Below, piece by piece: positions 16,243 to 24,999 of a stretch of 64,000 bases of DNA (positions are counted from its first letter, which is position 1; each line of letters begins with the position of its first letter). Origin of the DNA: Acinetobacter sp. ANC 3929 (GTDB lineage: Bacteria; Pseudomonadota; Gammaproteobacteria; Pseudomonadales; Moraxellaceae); NCBI RefSeq assembly GCF_000369405.1, contig NZ_KB849999.1:1-64000 (forward strand). The letters are read 5' to 3'. The notes under the pieces are model-generated. The model made no database searches, was not told the DNA's origin, and saw only the letters and a list, made by a program, of their open reading frames with translations. The position numbers and the translations under genes were made by a program.

Positions 16243-17586
16243 TTATGGGTTGTAATTAAATTGTCCCATCACAGGGAAGTGATCTGAGAGATCCCATGTC
16301 ATGTACAGTGGGTCAGCCGTAGTACGCAAGATACGAACATCATTACGCGCCTGAGTAGGCTGGCGATGGTTATTCGATGCTACGATATAGTCTAAATATT
16401 CAACGGTTGAACCACCAGAACCTGCTGCTCCTGCCAATTTATTCACACGTGGGTCAAAGGTCGACGCGGTATAGCCTGTGCTCGTTGCTGCTGTGGCATT
16501 CAGATTGGTCAACATGTCTTGATAGTCTTGCGGCCAAAGTAATTTATTCACATTAAAATCGCCACCCATTAATACGGCATCAAAACTTGGAATATTTTGT
16601 TGATTGACCAATTGGCGGATTTGTTTGAACTGAACTTGACGCAGGGCACGAGCTTCATCGGTATCAAATGAGGCGGTATGCGTTGAAGTCACATGATAAG
16701 CCTTACCATTTTTAATAATTTCGGCATACAGTACACCTTTATCGGCGAAGCAATCGGTGCCTGTACAATCTGGATATATCAATTGAGCAGTTTTCGCGAT
16801 TGGATAACGGCTGACAATCACCAGACCGCTGTCAAACAAGTTATAGCCAGAACCGACAGGAATATGAGTTTGATAAGGATATTGTTGTGCCAGTTGATTC
16901 AACATGCCTGTACGCGATGATGCAAATGCTTCCTGCATCATAATTACATCATAGCCATTTAGATGATTTGGCAATTCAGCCAAACGTTCGTTGATTTTAC
17001 TCGCGACCATTGGCAGCGCATAAATATTATAAGTCAGGACTTTGAGTTCATCGGCACTGGCTGAAACAGGCTCTTGTACCGTGTTTTGATGAATAGTGTA
17101 GTGGAAGTCATCATAACCGCCTGTATATTCAGCTTTTACTGCTGCCTGAGCGGATAAGCCTGCATAAGTGGTATTGATACGATGAACATTACGATCTGAA
17201 TACCATGGGGATGTGGTGGTCGTCGTTTGAATACCGTGCTGAATATTACTGCCCGACCAAGTTCCCGTCATGGTTTGTTTTAGGGTGACTTGTGAATTGC
17301 CACTGCTGAGAACAGTATCAAAGTTATAGGTTTTACCTGATTTTATTCCTGTATAACGGTTGATACGTAATACCCGTTTGGTCTCGTATGGTGCAAGTTG
17401 AGTCGCTTCCTGCGCCCATTCATTGCCTTGCTGTAAGCTTGCCCCAGTTTGATTGATCTGTATCGATACGGTTTGTGGCGTGGTATTGGTCACGAACACA
17501 TAGGAATCAGCCAAGGTCTGTTGGGTGGAAAAACCACTGATTAATAGCGCGACCCCTGCGCCTAGTTTTAAGCTCTTCAGCTTCAT
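16243..17586 (-). CDS. secreted sphingomyelin phosphodiesterase
   Basis: A Sec signal peptide (KLKSLKLGAGVALLISGFSTQQTLA) precedes an extra N-terminal beta-rich domain of about 150 residues, then a DNase-I-like metal-dependent hydrolase domain from about residue 185. Its motifs are LTYNIYALP, the metal-binding MQEAF, GDFNVN, and DLSDHFPV with the catalytic His. This matches bacterial neutral sphingomyelinases, which cut sphingomyelin to ceramide and phosphocholine and can be haemolytic. It is the first gene of a pair with the foldase-like gene. No secretion genes are nearby. Confidence 0.87.
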   Translation of the reverse strand: MKLKSLKLGAGVALLISGFSTQQTLADSYVFVTNTTPQTVSIQINQTGASLQQGNEWAQEATQLAPYETKRVLRINRYTGIKSGKTYNFDTVLSSGNSQVTLKQTMTGTWSGSNIQHGIQTTTTTSPWYSDRNVHRINTTYAGLSAQAAVKAEYTGGYDDFHYTIHQNTVQEPVSASADELKVLTYNIYALPMVASKINERLAELPNHLNGYDVIMMQEAFASSRTGMLNQLAQQYPYQTHIPVGSGYNLFDSGLVIVSRYPIAKTAQLIYPDCTGTDCFADKGVLYAEIIKNGKAYHVTSTHTASFDTDEARALRQVQFKQIRQLVNQQNIPSFDAVLMGGDFNVNKLLWPQDYQDMLTNLNATAATSTGYTASTFDPRVNKLAGAAGSGGSTVEYLDYIVASNNHRQPTQARNDVRILRTTADPLYMTWDLSDHFPVMGQFNYNP

Positions 17587-17942
17587 CTTTTATCTCTCCA
17601 TAGTGCTTAATAATGTCAGAACAAATACAACCGCATATTGTTTAAATTATTCATTTGTGAAAATTTTGTGATTGTTATTTGTTCGAAAATTATAATAATG
17701 AAAAAATATTGCTAAATCATTTATATTGATGACCATTCATCTGATGTTTTTAAAAACAATATTTTATTCTGTATTTTTGGTTTATTTAGGTTTTTTTTAA
17801 CAAAGAAGGACAGCTAATTAGTGAAATTCATAGCTTATTAAGATTCAAAAATGAAAATTGAAAAGTAAAGTATTATTATAGAAGTTATAAATGACAAAAA
17901 TCTGACAAGCTTCTATGCCTGTCAGATTTTAGAGGTGAAAAA
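17587..17942. other. AT-rich intergenic region
   Basis: This 356-bp gap holds the promoter region of the minus-strand sphingomyelinase gene and the terminator of the roadblock gene at 17943. I see no open frame worth calling and no clear repeat. The GC content is much lower than in the neighbouring genes. Confidence 0.7.
17897..17930 (-). terminator. Terminator of the roadblock/GTPase group
   Basis: AAAATCTGACA (17897-17907) and TGTCAGATTTT (17920-17930) form an 11-bp stem with a 12-base loop, followed on the minus strand by T residues. Confidence 0.85.
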
Positions 17943-18362
17943 TTAAGCTTGGTCTGCGTCGACAATGGCGCCACTGGCTTGCTTTAAGCTATAGAGCAGT
18001 TGTCCTAGTAGGACGTCTTTATTGCTTAAGGTTACCATCACCATTGGATGATGAGGGGCAGGAATTGAAGTAAGAATCGCTTTACCGTTCTCTGCATCCA
18101 AAGTAATACTCTGGCATCCCGTCAGCTGGATTTCATTGAGAAAAGCGGTGACCATTGCCAAGATTGAACTACTCACAGCCGCAAGTTTAGTGCTGTTATA
18201 GGGGTTTTTCTTGTAAATCGAGGCTAACTCAAATCCATCGGTAGAGCAGAGCATAATATAATCCACTCCTCGGATATTGGTTAAAATATCGTTGGCTTGA
18301 GCCTTTGCAAATTGAATCAGCTCTTTGGGTGCCGTACGTTGCTGACTGGGAATACTGAACAT
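17943..18362 (-). CDS. roadblock/LC7 domain protein, 139 aa
   Basis: The roadblock/LC7 fold is suggested by the pattern IRGVDYIMLCSTDGFELAS, the central helix KLAAVSSSILAMVTAFLNEI, then a strand pair ITLDAENGKAILTSIP and HPMVMVTLSNKDVLLGQLLYSL. Such proteins (MglB, CvnB) act as partners or GTPase-activating factors of small Ras-like GTPases. The next gene upstream encodes just such a GTPase 22 bp away, so the pair probably works together. It ends the group. Confidence 0.82.
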   Translation of the reverse strand: MFSIPSQQRTAPKELIQFAKAQANDILTNIRGVDYIMLCSTDGFELASIYKKNPYNSTKLAAVSSSILAMVTAFLNEIQLTGCQSITLDAENGKAILTSIPAPHHPMVMVTLSNKDVLLGQLLYSLKQASGAIVDADQA

Positions 18363-18384
18363 AATTCTTCTCTTTATAAAGTAA

Positions 18385-18927
18385 TTAATTTGTTGCTTTT
18401 AAATTGACTTCTAATGCTGCAATGAGTGATTCAATCATCAGCAGAATATGCTCTTGTTTACGTGCATCGATAAAAAAAAGTGGATAGTTGTATTCATTTT
18501 GAATCAACCACTCACGATAAATAGTCGTGGGTTGTCCTTTATTTTCATCGACATGGGTGATACCAATGGAAATGTTCTGGGTATAGTCTTTAAAGGTATC
18601 TAAATAGCCCTCAAGCTCTTCAATGGGTACTTTACTATTGTGATCGACCAGTAGAATTACCCCCAATGCACCTTGGCAAATAACTGGCCAAATAAAATCA
18701 AAGCGTGACTGTCCAGGTGTGCCATATAAGCCAACTTTTACACCGTCATCTAATGTAATCTCGCCATAATCAATGCCCACCGTAGTTTGCATTTTATTAT
18801 GAGCCTGACTATCTGTATTGAATGCTTCGGTTGCGAGGACAGGAATTTCTGAAAGCGATTTGATTGCTTCCGTTTTACCTGCGCCCATGCTTCCTGCAAA
18901 AACAATTTTGTATTGTTGGAGAATCAT
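18385..18927 (-). CDS. small Ras-like GTPase (MglA/CvnD-like)
   Basis: The 180-residue protein begins almost directly with the P-loop FAGSMGAGKTEAIKSL. The G3 motif is GTPGQ, as in CvnD-type GTPases, and a G4-like THVD follows near residue 122. The switch-I region contains TTVGIDYGEI. It should cycle between GTP and GDP states as a spatial or signalling switch. Roadblock genes lie on both sides of its operon (17943 and 20068), as in the cvn and mgl systems. The cell process it controls is not evident. Confidence 0.87.
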   Translation of the reverse strand: MILQQYKIVFAGSMGAGKTEAIKSLSEIPVLATEAFNTDSQAHNKMQTTVGIDYGEITLDDGVKVGLYGTPGQSRFDFIWPVICQGALGVILLVDHNSKVPIEELEGYLDTFKDYTQNISIGITHVDENKGQPTTIYREWLIQNEYNYPLFFIDARKQEHILLMIESLIAALEVNLKATN

Positions 18928-18935
18928 ATCTATCC

Positions 18936-19904
18936 TTAAAGCCCAAAGCGGCGTCTAATCTTGCCAAAAAATTTATTTAAAAAGCCTTGTTGTTCAATTG
19001 TTTGCTCAGTAGTTTCTGTTTTTAAATAATGACTTTCTGAAGCAGGGATAATGCCACCATTGTCTGAAAGAATGCAGGCAGCGATAAATTGTTGAACCGT
19101 TTGAATAGGAAGTTTTAATTGTGTTGCAACTTGGTACAGTTGGGCTCCTTGTATAAAGCAAGCGGCAAGTAATAGAGTGGTTTTCCGCTCTGTGTTTTGC
19201 GCTGGCTGTGGCCAATATTCAATTTTGTAGTATTCATTTTCATTTGGCGCCAAGCGTTGGAACTCAAGCGAATGCCAAAATAGATTCCATAACCAATCAT
19301 TTAAATTGTATTCAACCTTACGCGATACTTTGGTGAAGTTCGATGTCGTTGCGAACTCATATTTAAAGCTGTGGTTGGTTTGCGTATGGATACGCGTAGG
19401 TTCTAACCATGCAATTTGGCTGCGGGTGTCGATGATGGCTAGGGTGCCATGATCATCAAACAGGTGCAGTCGGGCATTTTCAGGATTTAACATGTCAGTT
19501 AAATACTTTGCATTGATCGCATTATGGGTGGAAACGGATTCAACTCTGGGCTGTTGGGCTTGTTGATGGGTGAGATAGCTTAAAAGGCGAAGATGAATCC
19601 AGTTTTTTAATGCATCAGTGTGCTGAAAAGGCAAATAAAGTGTATTGTGTTCTTCTATATGCTGTGTGCCTTCTCCTTTAGAAACTTTTAAGCAGGGAAG
19701 TTTTTTTTGTTCTAAAATTCGTTGAATACCTTCAGTATCAAAAAAGTTTTCATTTATTAATAATAAGTCGATATTTGGATCGGCAATATTGATCCAGTTA
19801 ATGCCAAATTCATGAGGTATTGTTTTTCTAAGCTCTATTTTTAATTCATCTGAAACTTTTAAACTTATACCTGAAATTGCGATATTAATGCAATGTCCAT
19901 TCAT
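18936..19904 (-). CDS. hypothetical protein linked to the GTPase, 322 aa
   Basis: No family recognised. The first 110 residues alternate strands and helices (NIAISGISLKVSDELK, DLLLINENFF, LPCLKVSKGEG), which resembles a degenerate receiver or Rossmann-like fold. The last 90 residues (LLLAACFIQGAQLYQVATQLKLPIQTVQQFIAAC) look like a winged-helix or HTH segment. The tail is basic (GKIRRRFGL). It lies 8 bp upstream of the GTPase gene and is surely co-transcribed with it. A role as an effector or scaffold is inferred from position only. Confidence 0.75.
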   Translation of the reverse strand: MNGHCINIAISGISLKVSDELKIELRKTIPHEFGINWINIADPNIDLLLINENFFDTEGIQRILEQKKLPCLKVSKGEGTQHIEEHNTLYLPFQHTDALKNWIHLRLLSYLTHQQAQQPRVESVSTHNAINAKYLTDMLNPENARLHLFDDHGTLAIIDTRSQIAWLEPTRIHTQTNHSFKYEFATTSNFTKVSRKVEYNLNDWLWNLFWHSLEFQRLAPNENEYYKIEYWPQPAQNTERKTTLLLAACFIQGAQLYQVATQLKLPIQTVQQFIAACILSDNGGIIPASESHYLKTETTEQTIEQQGFLNKFFGKIRRRFGL

Positions 19905-20067
19905 AGTATCACTTTAATGTTTTATAAAATATTGGACTGCACAGAATTAGTCTAATAATACTAAAGACTAATAATAGACTGCTTATATAACTCTTAATTT
20001 ATTTTAAATAAATAAAATAAGAGTATATACAAGTAGTCTAATATATTAAATGTATTTAAATAGAGAG

Positions 20068-20427
20068 TTAAGCAAAGTCTAACTCTTTTTCAAATGTTTT
20101 TAATTCGTGACGAGCCATCGCTAAGTTAGATTTAGTGCGGTCTAATACAAGATAAAGGAACAGGTTGCCATTGCTTTCAAGTGGACGGATTAAGTGATAT
20201 GCCTTACCAAGTGTGATGAGGATATCTTCAATATCATCATTAAGTTTCAGTGAGTTAGCTACACGGCGTTTTGCTCGAACAACTTCAGTATTACCTGCTG
20301 CTGCCAGTTCTAAATCAAGTGCCCCACCACCTTGAGTTGCTAGCGCTAAACCACTTTCTGTGTCTACTAAAGCTGCCGCAACGAACCCATCAATATTTGT
20401 TAAGCTTTCTAATGAAATTTTAGCCAT
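20068..20427 (-). CDS. roadblock/LC7 domain protein, 119 aa
   Basis: A second, shorter roadblock protein. It has [26 protein letters not shown], the helix [39 protein letters not shown] and [22 protein letters not shown]. This is the usual MglB/CvnB arrangement. It precedes the GTPase group by 163 bp of very AT-rich DNA, so it may have its own promoter or share one by read-through. It may pair with the 139-aa roadblock protein or form its own dimer. Confidence 0.85.
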   Translation of the reverse strand: MAKISLESLTNIDGFVAAALVDTESGLALATQGGGALDLELAAAGNTEVVRAKRRVANSLKLNDDIEDILITLGKAYHLIRPLESNGNLFLYLVLDRTKSNLAMARHELKTFEKELDFA

Positions 20428-20814
20428 GATTTTATCTCTACTAATACATCTTTGTTTATGAATTTATATATTTGCTACTTTTGTTTTTGATTAGTTTTCA
20501 AAAGTAGTTAATCTCATTATAGGAAACTCTTTTATTAAATCAATCATACTTTAAAATAATTGAAATGACAGGATTGCTAGTAATTGACAATTTTTGTCAA
20601 ATAAACAAATAAAAATATTAATTAAGGATTGGATTTTGTTTTTATTGTATGTTAAGCACATTAATATTTGGGTTTGAAGGTATTTCTTGATTGTAAATAA
20701 ATGTAAATTAATTTAATTAAAATAAGTTAATTAATATTTTAAGCGAGTTTAATTTTTTGGTAAGCCCCTGATAAAGAAAGTAAATCTACTTTCTTTATCA
20801 TTTTATTGTGAGTC
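20428..20814. other. AT-rich intergenic region with terminal hairpin
   Basis: This 387-bp gap contains the promoter region of the roadblock gene at 20068-20427. It has no convincing open frame. The only clear structure is the hairpin at its right end. Confidence 0.65.
20770..20799. terminator. Hairpin after the gene at 20815
   Basis: GATAAAGAAAGTA (20770-20782) and TACTTTCTTTATC (20787-20799) are perfect 13-bp arms with a 4-base loop. The T-rich side is on the plus strand, so its terminator role for the minus-strand sspA-sspB unit is probable but not certain. Confidence 0.7.
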
Positions 20815-21480
20815 TTAGGCTGAAATTAATTGGCAATATGAACAATACAAAAAGAGCAAAATGACCAATGCCACAAAAGGAGAAACAATATACGCCCAAG
20901 CAGGAACTACAGGCGTTTCAACTTCAACTATTTCCTCATGATTATCATGTGCAGTTGGCTGTGATTGATGAACCATTTGATTGAATTCTTGCATGGTGGC
21001 TTCAAGCGATACTTCTTGCTGTATCACAGGCTTTGAACCAAGTAATTCTGTCAGTTGATTGGTTGACCAGACCCAGTCTTCCGCTTGCCCCGATAGATGT
21101 TCAATTTGACCAACTAAAAGCTCTGTCAATCCTGTCTGTCCAAAGCTTCCTGTTTGGTCCAGTTGCTTCAATTCAGTCAACTGTAGCGTCAGTACATCAG
21201 AAAGGCTAGTTTCCAACTCCGAGGCTTTTAGCGTAGATTGATTATGGGCTGAGGTAGTGAGATGGCGAGCAACCTCTTGAATGTAAAGCGGATCAGCGGT
21301 TTGAACTTCTTGATACAGTTTTTGTGGATTTTGTTTCCATAGACTAATCAATTGCCCAAGTGCTAACACGTTCACTTCATCAATATACGCTTGTTTTTCT
21401 TTAGTAGAATATTGATTAAAAAGTTGTGGTTTTTGAATTTTAATTTGTTCAGAAAAGTATTGAACTAAGTCAAATGCCAT
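20815..21480 (-). CDS. tail-anchored hypothetical membrane protein
   Basis: A 221-residue protein with a soluble helical body and one C-terminal membrane segment (WAYIVSPFVALVILLFLYCSYC), so the bulk probably faces the cytoplasm. The body is rich in Gln and Leu. An acidic linker (HDNHEEIVEVE) precedes the membrane anchor. No family is recognised. It lies 15 bp after sspB in the same direction, so it should be transcribed with sspA and sspB. Confidence 0.75.
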   Translation of the reverse strand: MAFDLVQYFSEQIKIQKPQLFNQYSTKEKQAYIDEVNVLALGQLISLWKQNPQKLYQEVQTADPLYIQEVARHLTTSAHNQSTLKASELETSLSDVLTLQLTELKQLDQTGSFGQTGLTELLVGQIEHLSGQAEDWVWSTNQLTELLGSKPVIQQEVSLEATMQEFNQMVHQSQPTAHDNHEEIVEVETPVVPAWAYIVSPFVALVILLFLYCSYCQLISA

Positions 21481-21495
21481 CTCGTCTATCCTCGC

Positions 21496-21921
21496 TTAAT
21501 CTAAAATTCTTAGTGAAGGTTTCTTTTTAGTTGGTTCAGCGTCTTGCTTACCTTCATCCACTGGAGGAGCGGTTGTATCTTCGATTTCTGCATATTCAGA
21601 AGCATCGAAGAATAAACCTTGTCCATTTTCTCTTGCATAAATCCCTAATACAGCACGAATAGGCACATAAATTTCTTTTGCAACACCACCAAATCGAGCC
21701 GAGAAGGTAATTGCGTCATTGCTCATATGGAATTGATGAATGGCATGTGGTGCAAGATTTAAGACAATTTGTCCATCTTTGACAAATTGTAATGGAACAT
21801 CAGTATGGGGTTGCGTTGCATCAACCAATAAATAAGGGGTCAGCTGGTTATCGCAAATCCATTCATAAATGGCACGAGCAAGATAGGGGCGTGTAGGCGT
21901 AAAAGTTATTTGCTCAGACAT
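21496..21921 (-). CDS. sspB: ClpXP protease specificity-enhancing factor SspB
   Basis: The first 105 residues are the SspB substrate-binding domain: TPTRPYLARAIYEWICDNQLTPYLLVDA, then VLNLAPHAIHQFHM, ITFSARFGGVAKEIYVPI and VLGIYARENGQG. The tail is disordered and acidic and ends with KKPSLRILD, close to the ClpX-binding sequence of E. coli SspB. SspB hands ssrA-tagged products of stalled ribosomes to ClpXP. The gene follows sspA after 14 bp, as is usual. Confidence 0.95.
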   Translation of the reverse strand: MSEQITFTPTRPYLARAIYEWICDNQLTPYLLVDATQPHTDVPLQFVKDGQIVLNLAPHAIHQFHMSNDAITFSARFGGVAKEIYVPIRAVLGIYARENGQGLFFDASEYAEIEDTTAPPVDEGKQDAEPTKKKPSLRILD

Positions 21922-21935
21922 AATTGAAAAACTTA

Positions 21936-22595
21936 TTAAATCGTTGAAATCAATTCATTGTAGCTGTTTTTTTCTTGAGCTGTCATTGATTTAATGAAAG
22001 ATGGTCGGCTAAAGATACGATGACAATACAAGAATATAGGCCGACAGTGCTGTGCAGGTAATTCAATCCCCATACTTTTTAGACGTAGAAAGATCGGGGC
22101 CAACATACAATCAAGGATTGAAAATGTTTCCGACATGAAAAATGGGAAATGCTGAAAGAGTGGAGTCAGTGAAATCAACGTATCTCTTAGTTCTTTCTGA
22201 GCCTTTTGTTTTTGTTTGGGATCCAGCGTATCTGTGTGCCTCAACATGTGATCGGCCAATTTGAACCAATCTTGTTCAAAGCGCCAAATATATTGACGTT
22301 GTTCTGCTCGTGCCATCGGTGCATCGGCATAGAGTTTATTTTGGCGATAACGATCATCTAAATATTCAGAAATAACATTGGCTGAAAAAAGTTTCAGGTT
22401 TTGTTCAATCAACATGGGAAGTTGGTTATAGGGATTCAGGTCTGCCAAATCCTCATCTTCATGGTCGGTGAGAATAAGATGGTATTTGATTTGTTTTTCA
22501 GCCAGTAAAAAACGGATCCAGTGTGAGCGGAAATCGTCTGCATGACTATAAAGCGTAATGCCTTGGACAGGGGTTGGGGGATTTTCTAAAGACAT
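21936..22595 (-). CDS. sspA: stringent starvation protein A
   Basis: A glutathione-S-transferase-fold protein of 219 residues. It has an N-terminal thioredoxin-like part (GITLYSHADDFRSHWIRFLLAEK) and the DLADLNPYNQLPMLIEQ motif, then a C-terminal helical domain. SspA binds RNA polymerase and alters gene expression on starvation and acid stress; it lacks true GST activity. It leads the sspA-sspB unit. Confidence 0.93.
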   Translation of the reverse strand: MSLENPPTPVQGITLYSHADDFRSHWIRFLLAEKQIKYHLILTDHEDEDLADLNPYNQLPMLIEQNLKLFSANVISEYLDDRYRQNKLYADAPMARAEQRQYIWRFEQDWFKLADHMLRHTDTLDPKQKQKAQKELRDTLISLTPLFQHFPFFMSETFSILDCMLAPIFLRLKSMGIELPAQHCRPIFLYCHRIFSRPSFIKSMTAQEKNSYNELISTI

Positions 22596-22722
22596 AAGTC
22601 CAAAAAATTATGGTTGACTGTTTAGAATACTAAAATTAACGTGGGAAATCACTTAAAGCTGAACAATATCATTGTTACAGAATAGATTTATGATTCAATA
22701 AGTTCAAAGAGAGAAAAATACA

Positions 22723-23121
22723 ATGAAGCCAGATTACCTGATTGTTTTATGTGGAGCGTTGTTACTGGGTGGTTGTGCTAGCTCACCGACGGGGTCGGGG
22801 CAGGGCAATGTCTCATCAGTTGAGAGTGGGGCTGCTGCTGATGCAGTGGTTGCTGATGCGGCTGATGACGATAGTGGGCAACAGTATGGGGGGATCAAAA
22901 AACAATATGTTGTGAAAGGTTGTCGGGTCACTATTTATAATGATGGTCCAATCCAGATGGTTCATGAAAAAACAGGTCAACCGTGTAATGCACCGATCCC
23001 GAAAGATCATCAATTTTCCAAAGTGAGCAAGACCTATACTCAGAATGGCTGTAAGATCACAGAATTTTCTTCTGCCGATGGCACGGGTGATGCAGTGATG
23101 GATTGTTCTAAAAAGAAATAA
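22723..23121 (+). CDS. small secreted lipoprotein
   Basis: The 132-residue protein starts with a lipoprotein signal peptide whose lipobox is LLGGC (Cys about residue 18). A low-complexity Ser/Gly/Ala/Asp linker follows, then two short similar repeats, each with Gly-Cys at VVKGCRVTIYNDGPI and TQNGCKITEFSSADG and further cysteines near the end. These cysteines could form disulfides in the periplasm. No function is known. It has its own terminator, shared with rpsI on the other strand. Confidence 0.8.
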   Translation: MKPDYLIVLCGALLLGGCASSPTGSGQGNVSSVESGAAADAVVADAADDDSGQQYGGIKKQYVVKGCRVTIYNDGPIQMVHEKTGQPCNAPIPKDHQFSKVSKTYTQNGCKITEFSSADGTGDAVMDCSKKK

Positions 23122-23135
23122 CGATCAGTGAGTAA

Positions 23136-23167
23136 TAAAAAAACCTCGGAAAATTCCGAGGTTTTTT
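23136..23167. terminator. Bidirectional terminator between the lipoprotein gene and rpsI
   Basis: AACCTCGGAA and TTCCGAGGTT form a strong stem with A run on the left and T run on the right. It serves the convergent lipoprotein and rplM-rpsI transcripts. Confidence 0.92.
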
Positions 23168-23185
23168 GTCCAATTCGTAAAACGA

Positions 23186-23572
23186 TTAACGTTTAGAGAA
23201 TTGAGGACGTTTACGAGCTTTACGTAAACCAAGTTTCTTACGTTCAACTTCACGAGCATCACGAGTAACGAAACCAGCTTGACGAAGAGCAGGTTTTAAG
23301 TTTTCGTCAGCAGCGATCAATGCACGAGTAATACCGTGACGGATTGCGCCTGCTTGACCACCAATACCACCACCTTTAACAGTGATGTAAAGGTCAAATT
23401 TTTCAGTAACTTCTAAAAGCTCTAAAGGCTGACGCACAACCATACGAGCAGTTTCACGACCGAAATATTGCTCAAGCGTACGGTTGTTAATTACGAGTTT
23501 ACCTGTACCAGCTGATAAGAAAACACGTGCAGTTGCGGTCTTACGGCGACCTGTACCATAATTAGTAGCCAT
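23186..23572 (-). CDS. rpsI: 30S ribosomal protein S9
   Basis: The protein shows the S9 pattern: [15 protein letters not shown] at the N-terminus, [15 protein letters not shown] in the centre, and the basic C-terminus [12 protein letters not shown] that reaches into the P site of the ribosome. Its length (128 aa) is normal. It follows rplM after 11 bp, the universal arrangement. Confidence 0.98.
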   Translation of the reverse strand: MATNYGTGRRKTATARVFLSAGTGKLVINNRTLEQYFGRETARMVVRQPLELLEVTEKFDLYITVKGGGIGGQAGAIRHGITRALIAADENLKPALRQAGFVTRDAREVERKKLGLRKARKRPQFSKR

Positions 23573-23584
23573 GTGCTGTATCCC

Positions 23585-24013
23585 TTAGATGTCCAAAACT
23601 TGTGGCTGTTGAGCAGTATGAGGATGCTCAGTACCAGCGTACACTTTCATTTTTTTGATCATTGCATAACCAAGAGGACCTTTTGGTAACATACCTTTAA
23701 CAGCTTTTTCTAAAACTGCTTCAGGTTTGTGAGCAATTAACTTCTCGAAGTTAGTCTCACGGATACCACCAGGGAAACCAGTATGGCGATAATATTTCTT
23801 ATCAAGCGCTTTTTTACCAGTCACTTGAACGTGTTCAGCATTGATCACAACGATGTAGTCGCCAGTGTCAACGTGAGGAGTATAAGAAGTTTTGTGCTTA
23901 CCGCGTAAACGACGAGCGATTTCAGTCGCAAGGCGACCTAAAGTTTTGCCAGAAGCATCAACAACATACCAGTCGTGTTGAACTTCAGCTGGCTTAGCGC
24001 TGAGAGTTTTCAT
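23585..24013 (-). CDS. rplM: 50S ribosomal protein L13
   Basis: A normal 142-residue L13 with [47 protein letters not shown] and [15 protein letters not shown]. It is the first gene of rplM-rpsI. The leader carries a clear hairpin (24038-24063), which may be the site of L13 feedback control. Confidence 0.98.
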   Translation of the reverse strand: MKTLSAKPAEVQHDWYVVDASGKTLGRLATEIARRLRGKHKTSYTPHVDTGDYIVVINAEHVQVTGKKALDKKYYRHTGFPGGIRETNFEKLIAHKPEAVLEKAVKGMLPKGPLGYAMIKKMKVYAGTEHPHTAQQPQVLDI

Positions 24014-24037
24014 TTAAACCACTACCTATTATAGTTG

Positions 24038-24063
24038 GTTTGGACGGTGAAATCTGTCCAAAC
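24038..24063 (-). promoter_or_regulatory. Leader hairpin of rplM-rpsI
   Basis: GTTTGGAC (24038-24045) and GTCCAAAC (24056-24063) form a perfect 8-bp stem with a 10-base loop, 25 bp before the rplM start. L13 is known to control its own mRNA in other bacteria. That this hairpin is the site is inferred. Confidence 0.55.
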
Positions 24064-24280
24064 AAAAGGAGACCGAATTCTACATGGATTTATAAAAATG
24101 CACAAGAAAAAATCACCTGAAAGGTCATAAAATGCTGCAATGTGACTGAATTTGTAAGTAAGACGACTTTTATTTCAGGCAACATTATTTGCCTTGTGAG
24201 GGGGAGGGATTTGCCCTATTATTTTTTTAGCAAATATTTGAAATAAATAGAAGTATTAACCTCTTCTCTTGGGGAATTTG

Positions 24281-24910
24281 ATGAAGTTGTCGTTTTCTAC
24301 AAAAATTGTTGTAGTTACATTATTGATAGGTGTTTGTTCTACACAGACAAATGCACGACGGCTTTATAAGTGGGTAGATCAAACGAGTGTTACTAATTAT
24401 TCCGAGTTTCAACCCAAAGAAGGGACCAGCCGTAAGTTAGAAGTTTTGGAAAGTCGAGGTAATGATCACGTTGACCCAGCAATGGTAGTGACAGCTGAGA
24501 TGAAAGCAATCGAGATTCCTGTCGATCAACTCAATCTTCAGGGGCAGGCCTCGCACATAACAGTACAGCCTGTTCAGCAACCGACGACACAAACTGTGGT
24601 GAAACAAGGGGCAATTGCAGCACCTTATACTCGGCCTGTAAGTACTGTGCCTGCAACACCTGTGATGGAGAAGAGGGAGTCTCCGATTGCACAGCCTGTT
24701 CAGGTTGCAGAAAAGAAAGATGTAGTTAGTAATCCATTGATAGAAAAAGCCGCAAGTAGTGTTGTCGTCGCAGAGAGAAAAGAAGAAGTCGCTGTGGTAC
24801 AGCCTGAGAAAAAAGTACAGCCAAAGATTAATCCTTGGACACGTAAGGTGGAGTTTGTACCATCGAATTTAGTTCCACAGAACTTACCGAAAGTTTCAGC
24901 AACGCCCTAA
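24281..24910 (+). CDS. exported DUF4124-type protein
   Basis: A signal peptide (KLSFSTKIVVVTLLIGVCSTQTNA) is followed by RRLYKWVDQTSVTNYSEFQP, the short DUF4124 motif. The remainder (about residues 60-209) is low-complexity, rich in Val, Pro, Gln and Lys, and likely disordered in the periplasm. I chose the ATG at 24281 because GGGGAA lies just before it; an upstream TTG at 24269 is in frame but less likely. DUF4124 proteins are usually periplasmic, with no known activity. Confidence 0.82.
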   Translation: MKLSFSTKIVVVTLLIGVCSTQTNARRLYKWVDQTSVTNYSEFQPKEGTSRKLEVLESRGNDHVDPAMVVTAEMKAIEIPVDQLNLQGQASHITVQPVQQPTTQTVVKQGAIAAPYTRPVSTVPATPVMEKRESPIAQPVQVAEKKDVVSNPLIEKAASSVVVAERKEEVAVVQPEKKVQPKINPWTRKVEFVPSNLVPQNLPKVSATP

Positions 24911-24999
24911 AGTATTTGAATTATTAAAAATGAAGCACTATAGCTGTTCTGAGATTTTGGTTACACTAGATGGGAATCAAAAAAAGACTGGCGGTATAG

